From the NCBI GenBank assembly GCA_029207755.1, contig JARCOQ010000002.1, positions 87,322,087-87,386,086 of the forward strand: a stretch of 64,000 nucleotides of DNA. Reading direction: 5' to 3'. Position numbers and translations under genes: made by a program. Below the pieces are notes generated by a model. The model did no database searches. It had not been told where the DNA came from and saw only the letters and a program-made list of their open reading frames with translations. This DNA is from Chamaea fasciata. Its lineage: Eukaryota > Chordata > Aves > Passeriformes > Sylviidae. Shown here one piece after another: positions 1-13,189 of this stretch (its first letter is position 1; every line of letters begins with the position of its first letter).

Positions 1-1600
1 AGTTTTAGACAAGTGAAACAACGGTTTAGTCAGCTGACTATCCCCACAGCACACTCTTGGGTTGTATTTTTCTTCGAAAACAGCATGATCAAACAAAGGA
101 ATTGGTGAATGCTAAAATCCTGGCTGTATCTTAAAGAGAGAGTTCATTGTTTATTTCATAACTCTCTGTTTTAGGACTAAAAAGAAGGAAGCTAGAATAC
201 CATTACATTTCTGTTTTCTGGGTTCATAATGAAGTTTCTAAGCTATCAAAGAGACAAGTGAATTATATCTGACAAAGAGATAAAGAAATTACTGTATACA
301 ACAAGTAAATACATACCAGCTTGATAAATTTTAGTTTGCACTCTCAAGCTCAGATTTTTCTTTATAAACTTACTTAGAAATCCAAACAGTTAGAAGATTT
401 TAAAGACCAGATACAGTTTGCGTGTGTTCTTTCTGAACTCCCACATATTTTGAAGGTATGGGTTTTTTGTCCAACATTGAAACATTTTTTCCATCATGGT
501 TCTGTGTGTGTTTTGAGTATCACATAGACTAGTGGTGTTTTCAGAGCTGTCTCTCCACCCGTACTTCAACCTCCTTAGAAATGAGCAGGATTGTACTCTG
601 AGCTTTAAGCACACAGAAAAGTGATAGCATGGAATACAAAAGGTTAATTTTTTAGCCTGTGACTACTGCCCTTTTAACACTGCTTGTTTTCTTTAATCTG
701 CTATTAATTTCATCCCTAACTTTGCTCCTGAGATCACTTATTGCCAGTGTAAAACAAGAATCCCTCTTTCTCATCTACACTGTGATCTTTGAGTTAAACT
801 ACTTGGATAGGTCATGCACAAGGTACGGTTCCATAGGGTTTATTAAAGGAAACTGTCTTAGCAAATATGTCTTTTTCATTTGATTCTGAGGAATAATTGG
901 TTAATGAGGGAATGATTACTTTGTTCAGACATGATTACTGAAGAAATGTTTGGTCCATATGTTGCTGAATAATGTGAAATTCTCCAGTGAAAGGGGACAA
1001 TGATTAGAAGAAATAAGATAACTGGAGAATATATTCCCCAAAGTGTTACACTAGTATTTGTTAACAAGCCAACTCTAAGGACAGTGTTTCCCTCAACAGG
1101 CATGGAAGTTCAAAATACCTAATCAATTTAAACTGTTTGTTGAAAAAAAACGGTAGGTAATTTCCTTTGTTTTTCTTAGATCAAAGAACTGTATCTTCCT
1201 CTGATAAACAATATGACTATCACAGCTGTTTCTCCCCTTAAACATGATGTTAATTTGTTATTGTTGTCTTGATGGGCAGGTATTAATACAACTATATCTT
1301 TAAATTAATCCCATCCTTCTCTGCTGTCCGTTTTACCAGAGGAATTGAGCGTATTGACACTGACATACATGCAATGTGCATACATGCACGCATGCACACA
1401 CAGGCACAGGTACATCATAGCTGCTGTGCATAGTAATTCTTATACTTAATTAAGAATATTCAAGTTTTTTCTTTATTCAGAGTAATTTTCATTTGTTTAG
1501 AAATTTCTTACTTTACCCCTGAAACTTGGTGTGTTTGCTTGAAATCAAAAGGTATCTTTCCTGAATATAAAAATGGCTGCACACCTCAAAAGATTAATGA
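1..1600. other. Unique AT-rich DNA, no gene recognised
   Basis: Open frames here are 75 codons or shorter on both strands and resemble no protein family. A short run rich in CATGCA and CACA lies at about 1367-1413; it is an impure CA-type simple repeat. I see no splice-flanked coding segment and no recognisable transposable element. Confidence 0.5.
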
Positions 1601-1606
1601 AATGCA

Positions 1607-1650
1607 GGCAGGTAGGTAGGTAGGTAGGTAGGTAGGTAGGTAGGTAGATA
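1607..1650. repeat. (GGTA)n microsatellite
   Basis: Nine uninterrupted GGTA units run from 1611 to 1646, flanked by a variant GGCA unit on the left and a GATA unit on the right. The pure core makes it likely to vary in length between individuals. Confidence 0.95.
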
Positions 1651-3750
1651 TGACACAATTTGCAAACTAACAGAAGATACAGAAAATTTCAAAGCTGCCA
1701 AATGTTAAGGGTCTAGTTCAGGAATACATTCAAATGGATATCTGACTTGAAGCTGTGGACAATGCTACAGAAGTTTATGGCAAGGAAGACAGGCAAGCAA
1801 TAGCAGATCAAGTGAGGGACCCACAGACACAGATTTCTGAACTTTCAGAAATACTGGAGTGCTTGTCTGCCGCTGATTTAAACTGGAATTAAATAGCTCA
1901 GTGCTGTTGAAGCTGCCTCCGGCATCTAGCTTTCAGCCTCTGCCAATTACCCTGAAAAGTACCTTGGACCAAAGTGGCTTGCCCAAGGTCATACACAAAT
2001 ATGTGGTCTCTTTTCTAAAGTTGAAGCAATGTTCAGTAGTTACTTCATTTTAAACAGTTATAAATTAAAACAGTTTTTTCTGTCCATTTCCTTTTCATCC
2101 AGTAAGTCTTTTATTAGATTTGACTACAGACAAGGAATATTCAAAATTCCACTTCATGGTGTCTGCTGGAAAATTTCTTATTTCACTTTCTGTAAACAAT
2201 GTAGTTACTATTTGCCAGTTCAGTCCCCAGATAGCTTTCATGGAGTCGAAAATAAATGCTGTAAATGAAACATCTGTCAACACTATTATTTTCTAATAAA
2301 TTTAATAGGCAGATGCTTTTAGATGACAAAGCAAAGTGTATCAGTTCTGATTTTTTCTTTTGTCCTGAGCTGAACTTGGGGTCATTGAAAAGTATTTACC
2401 TTAAAAAGTGCCTCAGCATGAGCAATAATCCACTGAGTTCAGTAATATGAGATTTTTCCATGTAGAAAAGTATCATAAAGGCCAACTGCTCACAGAAGAA
2501 ATGTTAGTGTATTGTCCAAAAACATACTTGTGTGGAGGAAGATACCCTCTCCATTGGCAGGACTGGTAGTTCAATCTACATATAGTTTGCACAGAAGTAC
2601 TGTGCCAATTCAATTACAGTCTGATTAATGAAGTGTAGCAGGTTTATTTCAGGGGTCTAGCTAGCTATTAATTAGCATATTGGGGCCTATACTCTACTGT
2701 TTTGCCCTGATATGCTTTGAAAAATCCCAATGCAATTAAATAAACTCTAATATGCTTTAAATAGTTACTTGAGAAAACACATTCAGATTTTTTTAAAACC
2801 CTTACGGGATTTTTTAAGCACATCCAGATTTATTGTAAAGCATCTGAAGTTCTTTGTAAACACTATTGTTGTGTCAGTTTGTGCTGTTCAGCAAAACAGC
2901 ATTCCCTTTGCTTTAACAGAAGACTTCCTCTAACACAAGAAATTGGTGTGATTTCCTCACAGTGCCCTGGAGCAAATAATGAGGATGCTGGTACCCCCAA
3001 ATCCCACTAAAGTTGCTTGCACTTTTCATGATCTACCTAGTTTTTGTTGGATTTCTTCACTTCTGCAGTCTTTTAGAATATTTTTTTTTTCCAAGAAGAG
3101 CACTGCTAACAGTGGAAAACGGGAAAGCTTGTTAGCATAGGGTTTGAGGTCAGGCGGTGGAGAGTAGGAAGCACCATATTGCCTAAACTAGAAGGAGCTG
3201 AACCCTTTCTACCCTGGACAGTAGCACAGAGTGCTAATAAATGCACTCTATGTTCCTCGGGTCAAAGGGATTGTCTGAGCAGGAACATTTCGGCGCATAC
3301 TGATCACAAGTGGCTGGAGAGATGTTTTATTCAGAGCATTAACTATTTAGTATCCTTGCAGCCTGGGAGATACAGGAGTGTGAGACCGGTTAGCAGATAT
3401 ATGGAAATAATGGTTAGATATGTCCCTTATTTATGAATTTTAGTACTCCTCTGACTTTAAATAGTTTCATGGCTTCCAGTGTGTCACAGCTGACTTACTC
3501 AGTTCTGTATCCCATGCACTACATGGACCATGTAGTTTGTTTATGCTCTTGTCTTCACCAACCCCCTCTTTCACCCCCCTAGACTCTTTCTCCCACTTCA
3601 TCTGGACATCAAAAAGCTCTAAAATTTCAGTCTGCTATTCTCCTTTGTCCTCTGCTTTAACATTTATAAACCAGTTAAATCCCTTATCCCCCTTTTTCCT
3701 AGAAATATCAAATTAAAACACATTTCACTCTGGAGGCCTTCTTTTGTTTG
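1651..3750. other. Unique AT-rich DNA, no gene recognised
   Basis: The longest open frames are 79 codons (2029-2268, plus) and 85 codons (3179-3436, plus). Neither looks like a known domain, and both fit chance in this composition. I saw no repeat that I can name. Confidence 0.4.
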
Positions 3751-3759
3751 CCTACTCAC

Positions 3760-3868
3760 CAGTGATGCCTGCATGCTCCATTGCCTCCTGTTTGCTCATG
3801 CCTGGGTTAAATCCTGTGCTCTTAAAGGCGCCTTTTGCCTCTGAAGAAGTTTGTGGGATCTGAGCCAT
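3760..3868 (-). CDS. Candidate small coding exon ending at a splice donor; unknown product
   Basis: On the minus strand an ATG in a strong Kozak context (A at -3, G at +4) begins MAQIPQTSSEAK and stays open for 36 codons. It ends with EHAGIT plus one base at a consensus donor, GGTGAGT, whose GT begins at 3759. The reading is therefore phase 1. The frame is also open upstream to an in-frame ATG at 3958, so the exon could be longer and internal, but the polypyrimidine tract upstream is poor. The residue mix (GFNPGMSKQEAMEH) looks protein-like. I do not recognise the family, and no partner exon was identified in the window. It could be the first coding exon of a gene transcribed leftward out of the window, a rare alternative exon, or chance. 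Confidence 0.33.
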
Positions 3869-5455
3869 CTTCTTTAGACACAAGTTTTGGCTTTTAGTGT
3901 TCATACTTGTCTTTTCTGTACCAAAGCTCCTGGTATTTACGTTTTTGTCTGAATACATTTTAAAGAAACTCTTCTTCTTCCCTCAGTCACAGTAAAAATT
4001 AATAACAGTTCTTTTGTTAAACAGAGCTGCATGAGAAGCCACTGTATTAAATCTTACAATATTCTCCCATCTGGTCTAAAACATGTATTAAGGAAAGATA
4101 TTGCGTGTCCATTTTAATGTGCTGTTTTGCACTCAGCGGGCAGAAATGAGTTTACAACAAATCCACTCACACTGTTTCTCCGACCTCAGGGAGTATTGCT
4201 ATGATGGTTGTGGAGCTCCAGTCAAGCAAGGTTGTAGAATGAAGCTACCAAAAGTAAGGTACCGTTGCAGATCCAGTACCCAGCAGAGTGCATCTGAAAG
4301 GAAGCCAAAAGGCAAGGTTAGGAAAGGCTGCTGATACCCAAGTCCCAGGGCAGCACTGGAGACCTTCCCAAAGGGTTCACATCACAGCAAGACAAAGCCA
4401 ACATGCCACACTCCTCTTGGTATCTTCCTTTCCTTGACCTGTTCCTTTTTTTTTTTCTTTGTTTTTTATTTTCTTTCTTATTTTGTCATTTTCACTCCTG
4501 CTGCCCTTGTATACCTACAGTCCTGAAATGCACCTGATAAACATCTTTCTGTTCATTCTTGTAACTGATGGAGGGCTTGATCCATCAGACAACTCAAGTG
4601 CATGCTGAACTATAGGCACCTGCAAGAGTGCTTTTGAATCAATAGAGTGATTCGTGTGCTTAAATTCAGGCACATGTTTCATTACCTGTCTGAACCATGG
4701 CAGAAAAGCCATTCACGTAACATTAGGGCTGTTTTGTTTTAGAAATAGCATGATTACCTTCCTGCCTTTGCTATTTGTATGCAAAATGTAGTATACATAT
4801 TTTGCATAACTGAAGCTAACTACAAGGTCATAACTGTGCTTTAAATGGGCATAAAGTGCTAGATACCTGGGTTCAGGGATGATTTCTATGGGTGATTATT
4901 AAACAAATGATTGATTGACAGGTTGGTCTAACAAGGTGGCAGTGAGATGACTGGATAGCCCTGTTCTGTTACAAACAGCCCTCTCACCCTGCTTTAGCCC
5001 TGTCCTTACCATAATCAAACACACCCTTGTTTATGAGGTGGACTTTGAACTATCTTTCCGTAGTGCCTCCAAAAGGTACAGTGAACGTATCATGTGACTA
5101 TTCATTGCAGCAAAGTTACCACATAATAATTTACAATTTTATGGAACTGCTAGGATTAGCTATGTATCATCTATTTTTAATACACATCATTGTGGTATTG
5201 GAGCAATAATGAATGTATTTAAATAAATCAAAAAATCCAACTGAATGCTGAGTTGTTGTCAATCACTTGCAGATGAGCCTACTCTGGTGAGAAGATAGAA
5301 TGGAGAATTTTCTGAGAATGATTTATTGAGTCAACCAGCATCACTCTGGAACAACTGATACCTTTCCAGCATAGAACTACACACAGAGGTAAAGTTTAGT
5401 GAGAATGCCTATGTGACAAATCTGAGGTAAATTTTTGTTAAAAAGTTTTATCTAG
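3869..5455. other. Unique AT-rich DNA, no gene recognised
   Basis: Open frames are short (77 codons or fewer). One of them, 4101-4334 plus, ends in a basic stretch of lysines and arginines but has no recognisable homology or splice context. A T-rich tract lies near 4447-4490. Confidence 0.4.
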
Positions 5456-5476
5456 ATTTATTGAGTTACCGCGCAG

Positions 5477-5600
5477 AATGAAAAAAATAAAAAAAACAAC
5501 AGCCAACCAACCAAACAAGCAAAAAAAAAAAAAAAAAAACAAAAACAACAAAAAGACCCCAAAACTGGACAGAAAAAAAAAAAAAAACAAACAAACCTGA
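5477..5600. repeat. A-rich low-complexity tract
   Basis: There are several runs of 8 to 19 A's separated by AAC, CCAACCAACC and AAACAAAC words. No LINE or SINE body is recognisable on either side, so this is a simple repeat and not a dated retroposon tail. The 63-codon minus-strand frame across it, rich in F, V and L, is a by-product of the poly-A. Confidence 0.85.
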
Positions 5601-8600
5601 ACCTAAAGCAGAATCAAAAGGGAGCATATTCATGTCTAATTTGTAATTTACAAACAATAAAGATCCTTGTACCTCTTATGCAAAAATGTGTTGACTTATT
5701 GAGATGAAGGAAGCCATTGCTTTGCCCTTTCAAGGAAAAAATTATATAGTCTCATAAGAAAGAATACTAAATTTATATTTGCTGCATTCTCTTTGTGAAC
5801 AGTTTTTTTGCCTTTATTGGAAAGAGTTACTATCTGAAGTTGTATCATAATCAGCTACCTTAAGGAAATAAGACATAAAATAATTCTAGGTAATGCGGTA
5901 CAAGAAACACGGAATATTTTATATAATATTTTGTAGTCCTGTAGAGCTAAATACAGTTTTGTTTGAGAGGGCTGGAAGAAGCACGTGACTGATAATAGAT
6001 AGAACATTTCTATCTCTTGAACATCTGACTACATGCCACCTATTCCATATGTTCTGAACTCAAATCTAAGTAGGATTAGACTGGATCAGTTCATGGATCA
6101 AGGCTCCAGGGAAAACTTAAATGCTACATACAGGAAACAATATTGATGATCTAACTTTTTATTGGGCATTATGTCAGTGAAGTAGCATGACAGGTTTGTG
6201 TCATGGGGCCACTCTGCTGTTAGAGGTGCTGTTTTACAATGACATGTAAAGATTTTATGATCACTTAGGAAAAAGTGTCAGGCAGATATAGGTGTAGATA
6301 TAGATACAGATGATGTAGGTATTCTACCTCCAATATTATAATTTTTCTTTTAGTTTCAACTGGAAAACCACTTGTTATTTCAAAACTATTATGTAATCAT
6401 GATGACCACTTTTAAAAGCAGATTATATTTCACATCAGAACTACATTTCATTGGTGTTGTTTTTATTTCTTTACACAGTTTGTCAAATACCCTGGTTTTA
6501 CAAACTAATGGCATTGAATGAACATTTGGGTTTAGAATACAAAGTTGCACTAAAATTAACATCTCTCTGCACCAGCCTCATCTTTTACACATGTAGATTA
6601 ATCTCCAGTTCCGGAATGTTCATTTTTAAAAGCTTGGAAATAAAAAACACTTTCACTGAAGCTGCAGTGCTGTCACTGAGCCGTGATGGTCAGAACAGGA
6701 ATGCCTGAGGATACAATGCCAGCTCTCTTCTGAAATTGTGCATTTTTGGAATCTTTCTTCTGTGGAAGTAACTGATTCCATTTGCACAGAAGGACTTGCA
6801 AAGGTAACTATGAAGTGAGGAGAGAAGATGAAAGAAGTCTGTGAGATAACCCATATCGTGAGAGGTTGCTTACTGTTTTTACCCATAAAGTTAAAGTTAG
6901 ATAGGTATAAAAATCACAAAATACCATTAAACAAAGCTGTTCTACCTCTTGGAATTAATGAGTTTTTTTCCTTCCCAATGCCTGCCTTCCTGTATGCATA
7001 GCATGACAATCCAATCTCTAAGAGCAAAAATGAAAATGAAGTAAAAATTAGTGTTAATAATGAAGGCGTGTTTTTACAGTTTCACTTTCATTGACTAGAG
7101 CAGCAGAGTGCAACTGGAAATGTTGAAAGAAAAACTCTTCACCTGTCCTCTGCTTAATTAAAATACATTAGATTCATAGATTTATTTGAGGGTTTGATGT
7201 TAAATGAAGATGAATGAAATGTTTTATGGAAGTTGATGAAATATTATCTACTTAAATAAGCAATTCTGTTCTACCGATACTTGGGCTCATGTTGAAGAAC
7301 ATGTTTGATTTCTACTTAGTTATGATCAGTATTTTACTGAGGCTCCCTACAGTCCACTATAACATTTATTTTGCCAGTAGCTGAGAGCAGGCAAAACAGA
7401 AAAGAGCAACTATTTATGAAGGGTAGTTTGGGGTGTGCCACAGCAGCCAGGAGACAGCATGGCCTGTGATATTCAGTGATCTTCACTTCTTAATAAGAAT
7501 TCCATGCATTCTGGTCTTGTCCAGTCAATGCAGACTGCCAGCAAATCTTGCCCTGTGGAAATTGAGTCTCCAGCTCAATCAGTTGATGCGGTATTGCTAT
7601 TGTGGTATCAATAGTTGATGCTTTAGGTATTGCTGCCTACAGGTGTCTATCCTCATGCTATCAATCCTCTAAGCCTAAACAAGCCTCTACCAGTTTTGCC
7701 TCAGGTTAGTGACGTAGAGGGCCCTAAACTGATGCTTAACAGGCCCCTGTACTTTTCCAGCCAGTGAAGGTTGAGGATACAATGAAGTCTATCACATAGT
7801 TATGTAAAATCCTTTTGCACAATCAAATAATTTTCACTGGCTTCTTATGAAAAGAAAGCTTCCCCACCTTAGACACTCTTGGAGCTACAATTTATCCCAT
7901 AGGATGCATGTATAATTTTATTGGCTATCTGGGATTGAAGTGCAGTTTTTGCCAAAAAACTGCTTGCAGAAGCTCTGTCTAAGGGTGGCATATTTCGGCA
8001 CATGGTGTTCCTATGAGGCACAAAATTCCTACTCAATCCTTCATGGGTCTTTTTTTTCACTCATCAGAATAAATTTTAATATTGTTCTTCATGATGATGA
8101 TCAACTTTTCATTCAACATCCCTTAGTACTTCATTTGAACTAATTAAGCTCTGGTGGCCGAAATGTTTATATAAAAGTTCACTGACTGTTGCAGTTTGTG
8201 TAGATATATTAAAGGACAAATCCTACCTCTTCACCACAGTGCCAGGGTTTATAAATAACATATAAACAGGACAGAAGGGGAGAAATGGGCCCACTTGTGG
8301 GCTGAATGCTGAAGAACTTCTTCTTCTATGCTGAAGAAATATTGCTTTGTATATTGCCCTATATCTCTCCTCCTGCCACAGTTTATGTAAAGTTCATCTA
8401 AAATCAACTCCAGTTGCTGGCTGAAGAGAGGTTGTTATTTCCAGCAGATTTGTTAGCATTCAGTCTTTGCTGCTTCAGTGTCATCAGTCAGTGCTTACAA
8501 TGAAATCCCAGGCTGTTCTTACCACTTTCTGAATCTGTTCTGCCATTTTCCACTAAAATTTGGAATAGAGTTGTTGTTAATCATGAACATTTACAGATGA

Positions 8601-9650
8601 CTGGTAAATGGTTTTAGGAAATTAATTTTTCTCTTAAGTTGCTAAAACCAAAGAAAGTCCTAAGTTGCTGAAAACAAAGAATGCAAAACACACCAGTGGC
8701 TACGGGAGTGCAGAATTTCACTCCTACAGCAAAACAAGCCAAGTCCATAGGAGTGAAAATTTGTTCTCTTGGCTCTGGTTGAGTTACTAACTTGCATTCT
8801 GGATCAGTCTATGCATCCTATTGACACTATGAAGAAGAAGGGATTATTGTCTTGACATTTCCTTCTAATTTTTCTAAGAAGAAAATAATAATTTGTAGCT
8901 TGTCAGTCTTTGCCAAGATTCGGCTTAGAGAGAATATTTTATAGCTGAGATATAAACCTCTGAAGTAAAAATGCAGACACAACTTTAAGTACAGTGTTGC
9001 AAATGCAGAGTTAAGTAATGTTAATCTATCAATACACAGTATGTGCAAACATATGTTTATAGACAGAGAGACAAGCATGTATAAATGAGAGGATAAAATC
9101 CCTATTTCTCATTTGGTGCTATGCAATTTCTATCAATTTAGAAATGTGTTATGATTTTATTTTAAGCTGACATACTGTAAATTGTGCTTATTTGAGAATA
9201 CTTACTTAACTCTTAGGGTTTATAAGACAGAAAAGGAAGAAGTCTTTGGAAGTCCTCCAGTGACCTAAAATGAACTAATAAATAATAGAAAAATGTTGTC
9301 CCTTCTTTGGAAACTTTGGAATGGTTTTCATCTTTAAATATACACACAGCATAAAAATAGGCTTTCAGTGATTAGGATTTACTATAAAATCTTCTAAATA
9401 TAGCAGAGGTTGCTTCTTTAGGGGCAGGCTGTATATTATGCTCATGTTAAAAGAGAAATTACCAGATCTCTAGGTGAGGTATTTTAGAAATTTGGCAGAT
9501 GGCTTTACTTTGTATTTGTGGCACAGAATCCTGTTCTAATTTTGTATTTGATTGGAATATTCAACAGCTTCTGGTGCTACTAGGACTTGCTATCTGAAAG
9601 ACAGAGTTTGCAAACTATAAATATGAACTTTGAAAATATATATCCTACAG
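5601..9650. other. Unique AT-rich DNA, no gene recognised
   Basis: No frame exceeds 85 codons and none is recognisable. An imperfect tandem duplication of about 26 bp, starting TAAGTTGCT, lies at 8635-8686. A run rich in GATA/AGATATAG words lies at about 6290-6325. I see no named transposable element. Confidence 0.4.
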
Positions 9651-10339
9651 TTAGTCCAGTAAATTGTGTTTATAACGCTCACTTATTGGCTGACTGATGC
9701 ATTTTGGCCCCAGACCAAAAACAAATGCTGCCTGATTGAGCAATGCCTCCTGCCAATGGGGAAAGCAGAGGGATATTGGGGCAGTGGTTAATATTGGGAA
9801 GGTATTTAGTGTTGGGTTCTGACAGCTACCAGTCTTCCCCACTCATGGTCCCTCCAGCCTCACCTTCACTCCCTTTGGCCATATCTCCCCAGCTGTCCTC
9901 TTTACCGCTGGGTGCTGATTTGTTCTGCCGGAGAACAATTCCACTGGAAGACAAGTTCTGTTTATATGAGCAAGGGATTTCAGCCTTGAGTTTATTCACA
10001 GCCTGACTGGAAACCCACCAAACAAGGCTGCTGACCTGTGCCTTTGTCGTCAGCACAGTAGCACCAAGGCTCCCTGTTCCTGTGGTGAGACATGAGAAGT
10101 ATTTCCCATCTGTCTCCTCTGCTGCCCCCATCGTGGAGTTCTATCTGGAACTGAGTCTGTACGGAGGTGTGGGCAGGTGGCAGCACTGCCATTGCCTGCA
10201 ACATTGGCCAAGGTGAGGGGTGGAACTTGTCCTCCTTCAGTTTTTTGCTAACAGCTTTCTTCAGGAGTGGCTGTACCAGGAGCCTTGCCTGGAGCTGTGA
10301 CATGTTCTGCACGGCCCATTGTCTCAAGCTCATAGTCAA
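9651..10339 (-). other. GC-richer patch with relayed minus-strand open frames; possible degenerate coding or transcribed sequence
   Basis: Three overlapping open frames follow one another on the minus strand: 9992-10339 (115 codons), 9826-10131 (101 codons) and 9651-9842 (63 codons). The first contains a basic stretch, LLKKAVSKKLKEDKFHP. The second is rich in S, T and G, as in KYFSCLTTGTGSLGATVLTT. The frame changes could be frameshifts in a decayed gene, but plus-strand frames of 87 and 68 codons are open over the same bases. The patch is more GC-rich than its surroundings, which by itself lengthens chance frames. I recognise no family, and there is no poly-A tail or target duplication to mark a processed copy. 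Confidence 0.15.
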
Positions 10340-12555
10340 AGCATCAGAACCTTTCCCAATAATTTTAGATTAAGTGAACAAGACTTCAACCTTAATTTGT
10401 TGTCATGACTGATTTGTGAATGTGACTGTGCTCATATAAGCTAAATAAACTTTTCTCTGACATATTCCACGTCATGGCATGCTTGTTCATACCCTTCTCC
10501 AGGCCTGAAGTCTATGGGCAGATAAATAGCAGAGGAATTTTGTACTACTTCATACAACTGGATTTATCAGGGACCAGCAGGTTTATTTAATGCATTGAAA
10601 CAGACAGTATTTATTTACCATCACTAATCATTTTAACTTTAGTTGAATGTGTTCTTAAGGAGTCATTCTGAAGTGGTTATATGAGAGGAGTAAGGCAGTC
10701 TTTGCTGGCATTGCTATTTTTCACACAGGACTGGTCAAAGCTTTCTTCAGACTTCCCAATCATTACACACTCTCTCTCTTCCCTGAGCTTTCTCTAATAG
10801 AGTGCATATTCCCAGTGGAAATGACAGAGGAATTCAGTGGAGAAATTTTTAAAGACACCCTGAAGCCTATTTGACACCATAAGATGAGGGTCCCATCATG
10901 TATTTGTATATAGGCATGACACGGTAGAGAATTTTCTGTTTCCTTCCTAAAGTGCTTCCATGTGTTAAGAAAAGACCAGAGTGTTGTGAGTGGAATCAAG
11001 TTTGAATTCAGGCTTTGCGAGTCAGAGGGGACAAGAGTAGATAGCAGCCATTCAGCTGGCTTTGTCAGAGTGAACTTTATACAAAAAGAAGGATTTAGCA
11101 GTTCTGTTATCCACTGTAATTATACAGTGTAGCGAATGTTCAGTCCATCTGTAAAGTGCTTTTCCTAGAAATAGTGTTGAGAAGCTGTGATGCGGGGCAA
11201 TTGTACTTTTTTGGCAAGGAATGATAATTTTTAAAATACTGGCAAAGATTGTCCTATTGTACCATAAATTCTGGCAATGACCAACCTTTTCTCCTTTAAC
11301 TGCCAGCTTGTGCTGACTCCATTTGTTTTAAATCCCTTGTTCTCAACAGGCCATGTAATCAGAATGACAGGCTTCTCACGGCTTCCCTGGTGTTCAGCTG
11401 CACGCAGGTCATGCCCAAGCTTCCTTTCTGGAAAGAGGCTGGGCACTGACTCCTGGCTACCTGTGAGTCTCAGCATATGTACCTGCTCAGGGGCGAGGAA
11501 AGCACAGTAGCTTAGTGTTTAACACCAGTAAGTGTTGAAGGAGTGGAAATCTTATTCTCTGCACTGTTTTTAAATTAGAGCCTCCCTGCTTTTTTACACC
11601 AGCCCAGCCAAATCTCCTTAGCCAGTATCATCATTACATTGTCAATAAAAACTTTAAGGTCAGGTTTTCACTGAGCAGTAACTGCTCTGATAAAGGAAAC
11701 TGAAGCTCTTGTTAGCACCTGTCTTTTTGGCAAAGTATGTGATTGCTTTGGCTGATGCACCAAGCAAACATAGTATTATTTTATTAGTATTACAGTTCAA
11801 GAGCTTATTAAGAGATGCCGGGAAACACCAAACTGTGATTTTTGGAAGAGATGCATTTTCAGGAAAGCTAGTTTGCCTATTTGTATTTCTGTCTTAAAAG
11901 TTTCAGTATCATTTGTGTATCACTAGCCTTGATGATATAAATGAATTATCAGAGCGCCATTGTCAGCATGCCAGGAAAAGTTAGCTATTGGGTATTTATG
12001 ATTAATCTGAGGAGAATATATAATTAGCATCCATTATATTAATGAAATAATGAATATAACACCACCCACCCTCCCTCAGATAAAAAAAAAGGCAGTCCTC
12101 AAAACCACATAAAATCAAAATTTTTTTATTCCAAATACTTTGGTATTTAATAGTATCACTGTGTACACAGTTTGTCTCAGTGTACTGGAGACAATTGAGT
12201 AGTATACTCAGACTTCTGAAAAGACCCTGCAAACAACACATTTAAGTGGAAACTTTCTTTTTCTTGCTATTTAGATCTTTATCTTGTACAGGGCTTCTTA
12301 GCTGTTAAGATTTTGATTAGTTTTACTTGGTCTACTGAACACATTTTACTGATAACAGTTTTTCTTAATTTCTGTGTATTTTAACTGGAACTATGAATGA
12401 CTTTGTCCTTTTTGACCCCAGGGTGAATGGGTGACTTGACATCCCCCCACTTCCCAGTACTCTGAATAATATTGAGCCAGGCTTAAGTCAGCAAAGATGC
12501 TTAAAATAAACATACACATTTTACTCCCTCTTCTTGATTCTCTGGAAAACTAATG
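10340..12555. other. Unique AT-rich DNA, no gene recognised
   Basis: The longest frame is 81 codons (11231-11476, minus), overlapped by a 77-codon plus frame, with no recognisable product. I see no repeat that I can name. Confidence 0.4.
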
Positions 12556-12559
12556 GAGG

Positions 12560-12960
12560 TTCATGTGAGGGAAAGGCTGAGACAGCAGGAGTTGTTCAGC
12601 CTGGAGAAGAGAAGGCTTCAGGGAGATCTTACTGTGGCTTTCCAATGCTTAAAGCAGCTTACAAGAAAGATGGGGCAAACTTTTCAGCAGGCCTGTAGCA
12701 ATGGGACAAGGAGTAACAGGTTTAAACTAAAATAAACTATATACAAGAAAGAAAATTTTACAATAAGTGCTATGAAACACTGGAGCAGCACACACAGAGC
12801 AGTGGTAGAGGCCCCAAATCCTGGAAACATTAATGGTCAGGTTGGAAAGAGGTGTGAGCAACCTGATCTAGCTGAAAATGTCCCTTCTTATTGCAGTGTA
12901 ATTTGAACTAGATGACTTTTAAAGATCCCTTCCAACCATGACTGTCCTATGAGCCTATGT
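12560..12960 (+). mobile_element. CR1 LINE, 3' end fragment
   Basis: This is a 5'-truncated CR1 retrotransposon. The start encodes the C-terminal end of the ORF2 reverse transcriptase protein (LFSLEKRRLQGDLTVAFQCL, then GTRSNRFKLK), a signature of avian CR1. The non-coding 3' tail follows, with the conserved block where a TAGATGACTTTTAAAG-type segment precedes CCCTTCCAACCATGACTGTC, and it ends near 12958 in the short ATG-containing repeat typical of CR1. CR1 elements lack a poly-A tail and commonly insert truncated, and this one fits. Several indels and stops show it is old and inactive. Confidence 0.93.
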
Positions 12961-13159
12961 TTAACTTAGCAACACAGACACAGTGCTGGTGCTTTCTAAC
13001 ATACAGAGTTCCTAAAGGGCCTCATAAAAGAACTAACACAGAATAAGAAAATCCAAAGTCTTGTTTCCATTTCCTTTTTCTCTCCCAGTACAGTTTCTGC
13101 AAAATTAATTTACTGAATAGATTGGTATAAATTTGGGCATATTAATATTTACTTAGTGG

Positions 13160-13186
13160 AAAAAAAAAAAAAAAAAACAAAAAAAC
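13160..13186. repeat. Poly-A tract
   Basis: Eighteen A's are followed by CAAAAAAACCC. No retroposon body is recognisable on the 5' side, so this is a simple homopolymer tract. Confidence 0.9.
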
Positions 13187-13189
13187 CCA

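Noticed and set aside
5466..5657. Hydrophobic 63-codon minus frame resembling a membrane segment
   Set aside because: It is the reverse reading of an A-rich low-complexity tract.
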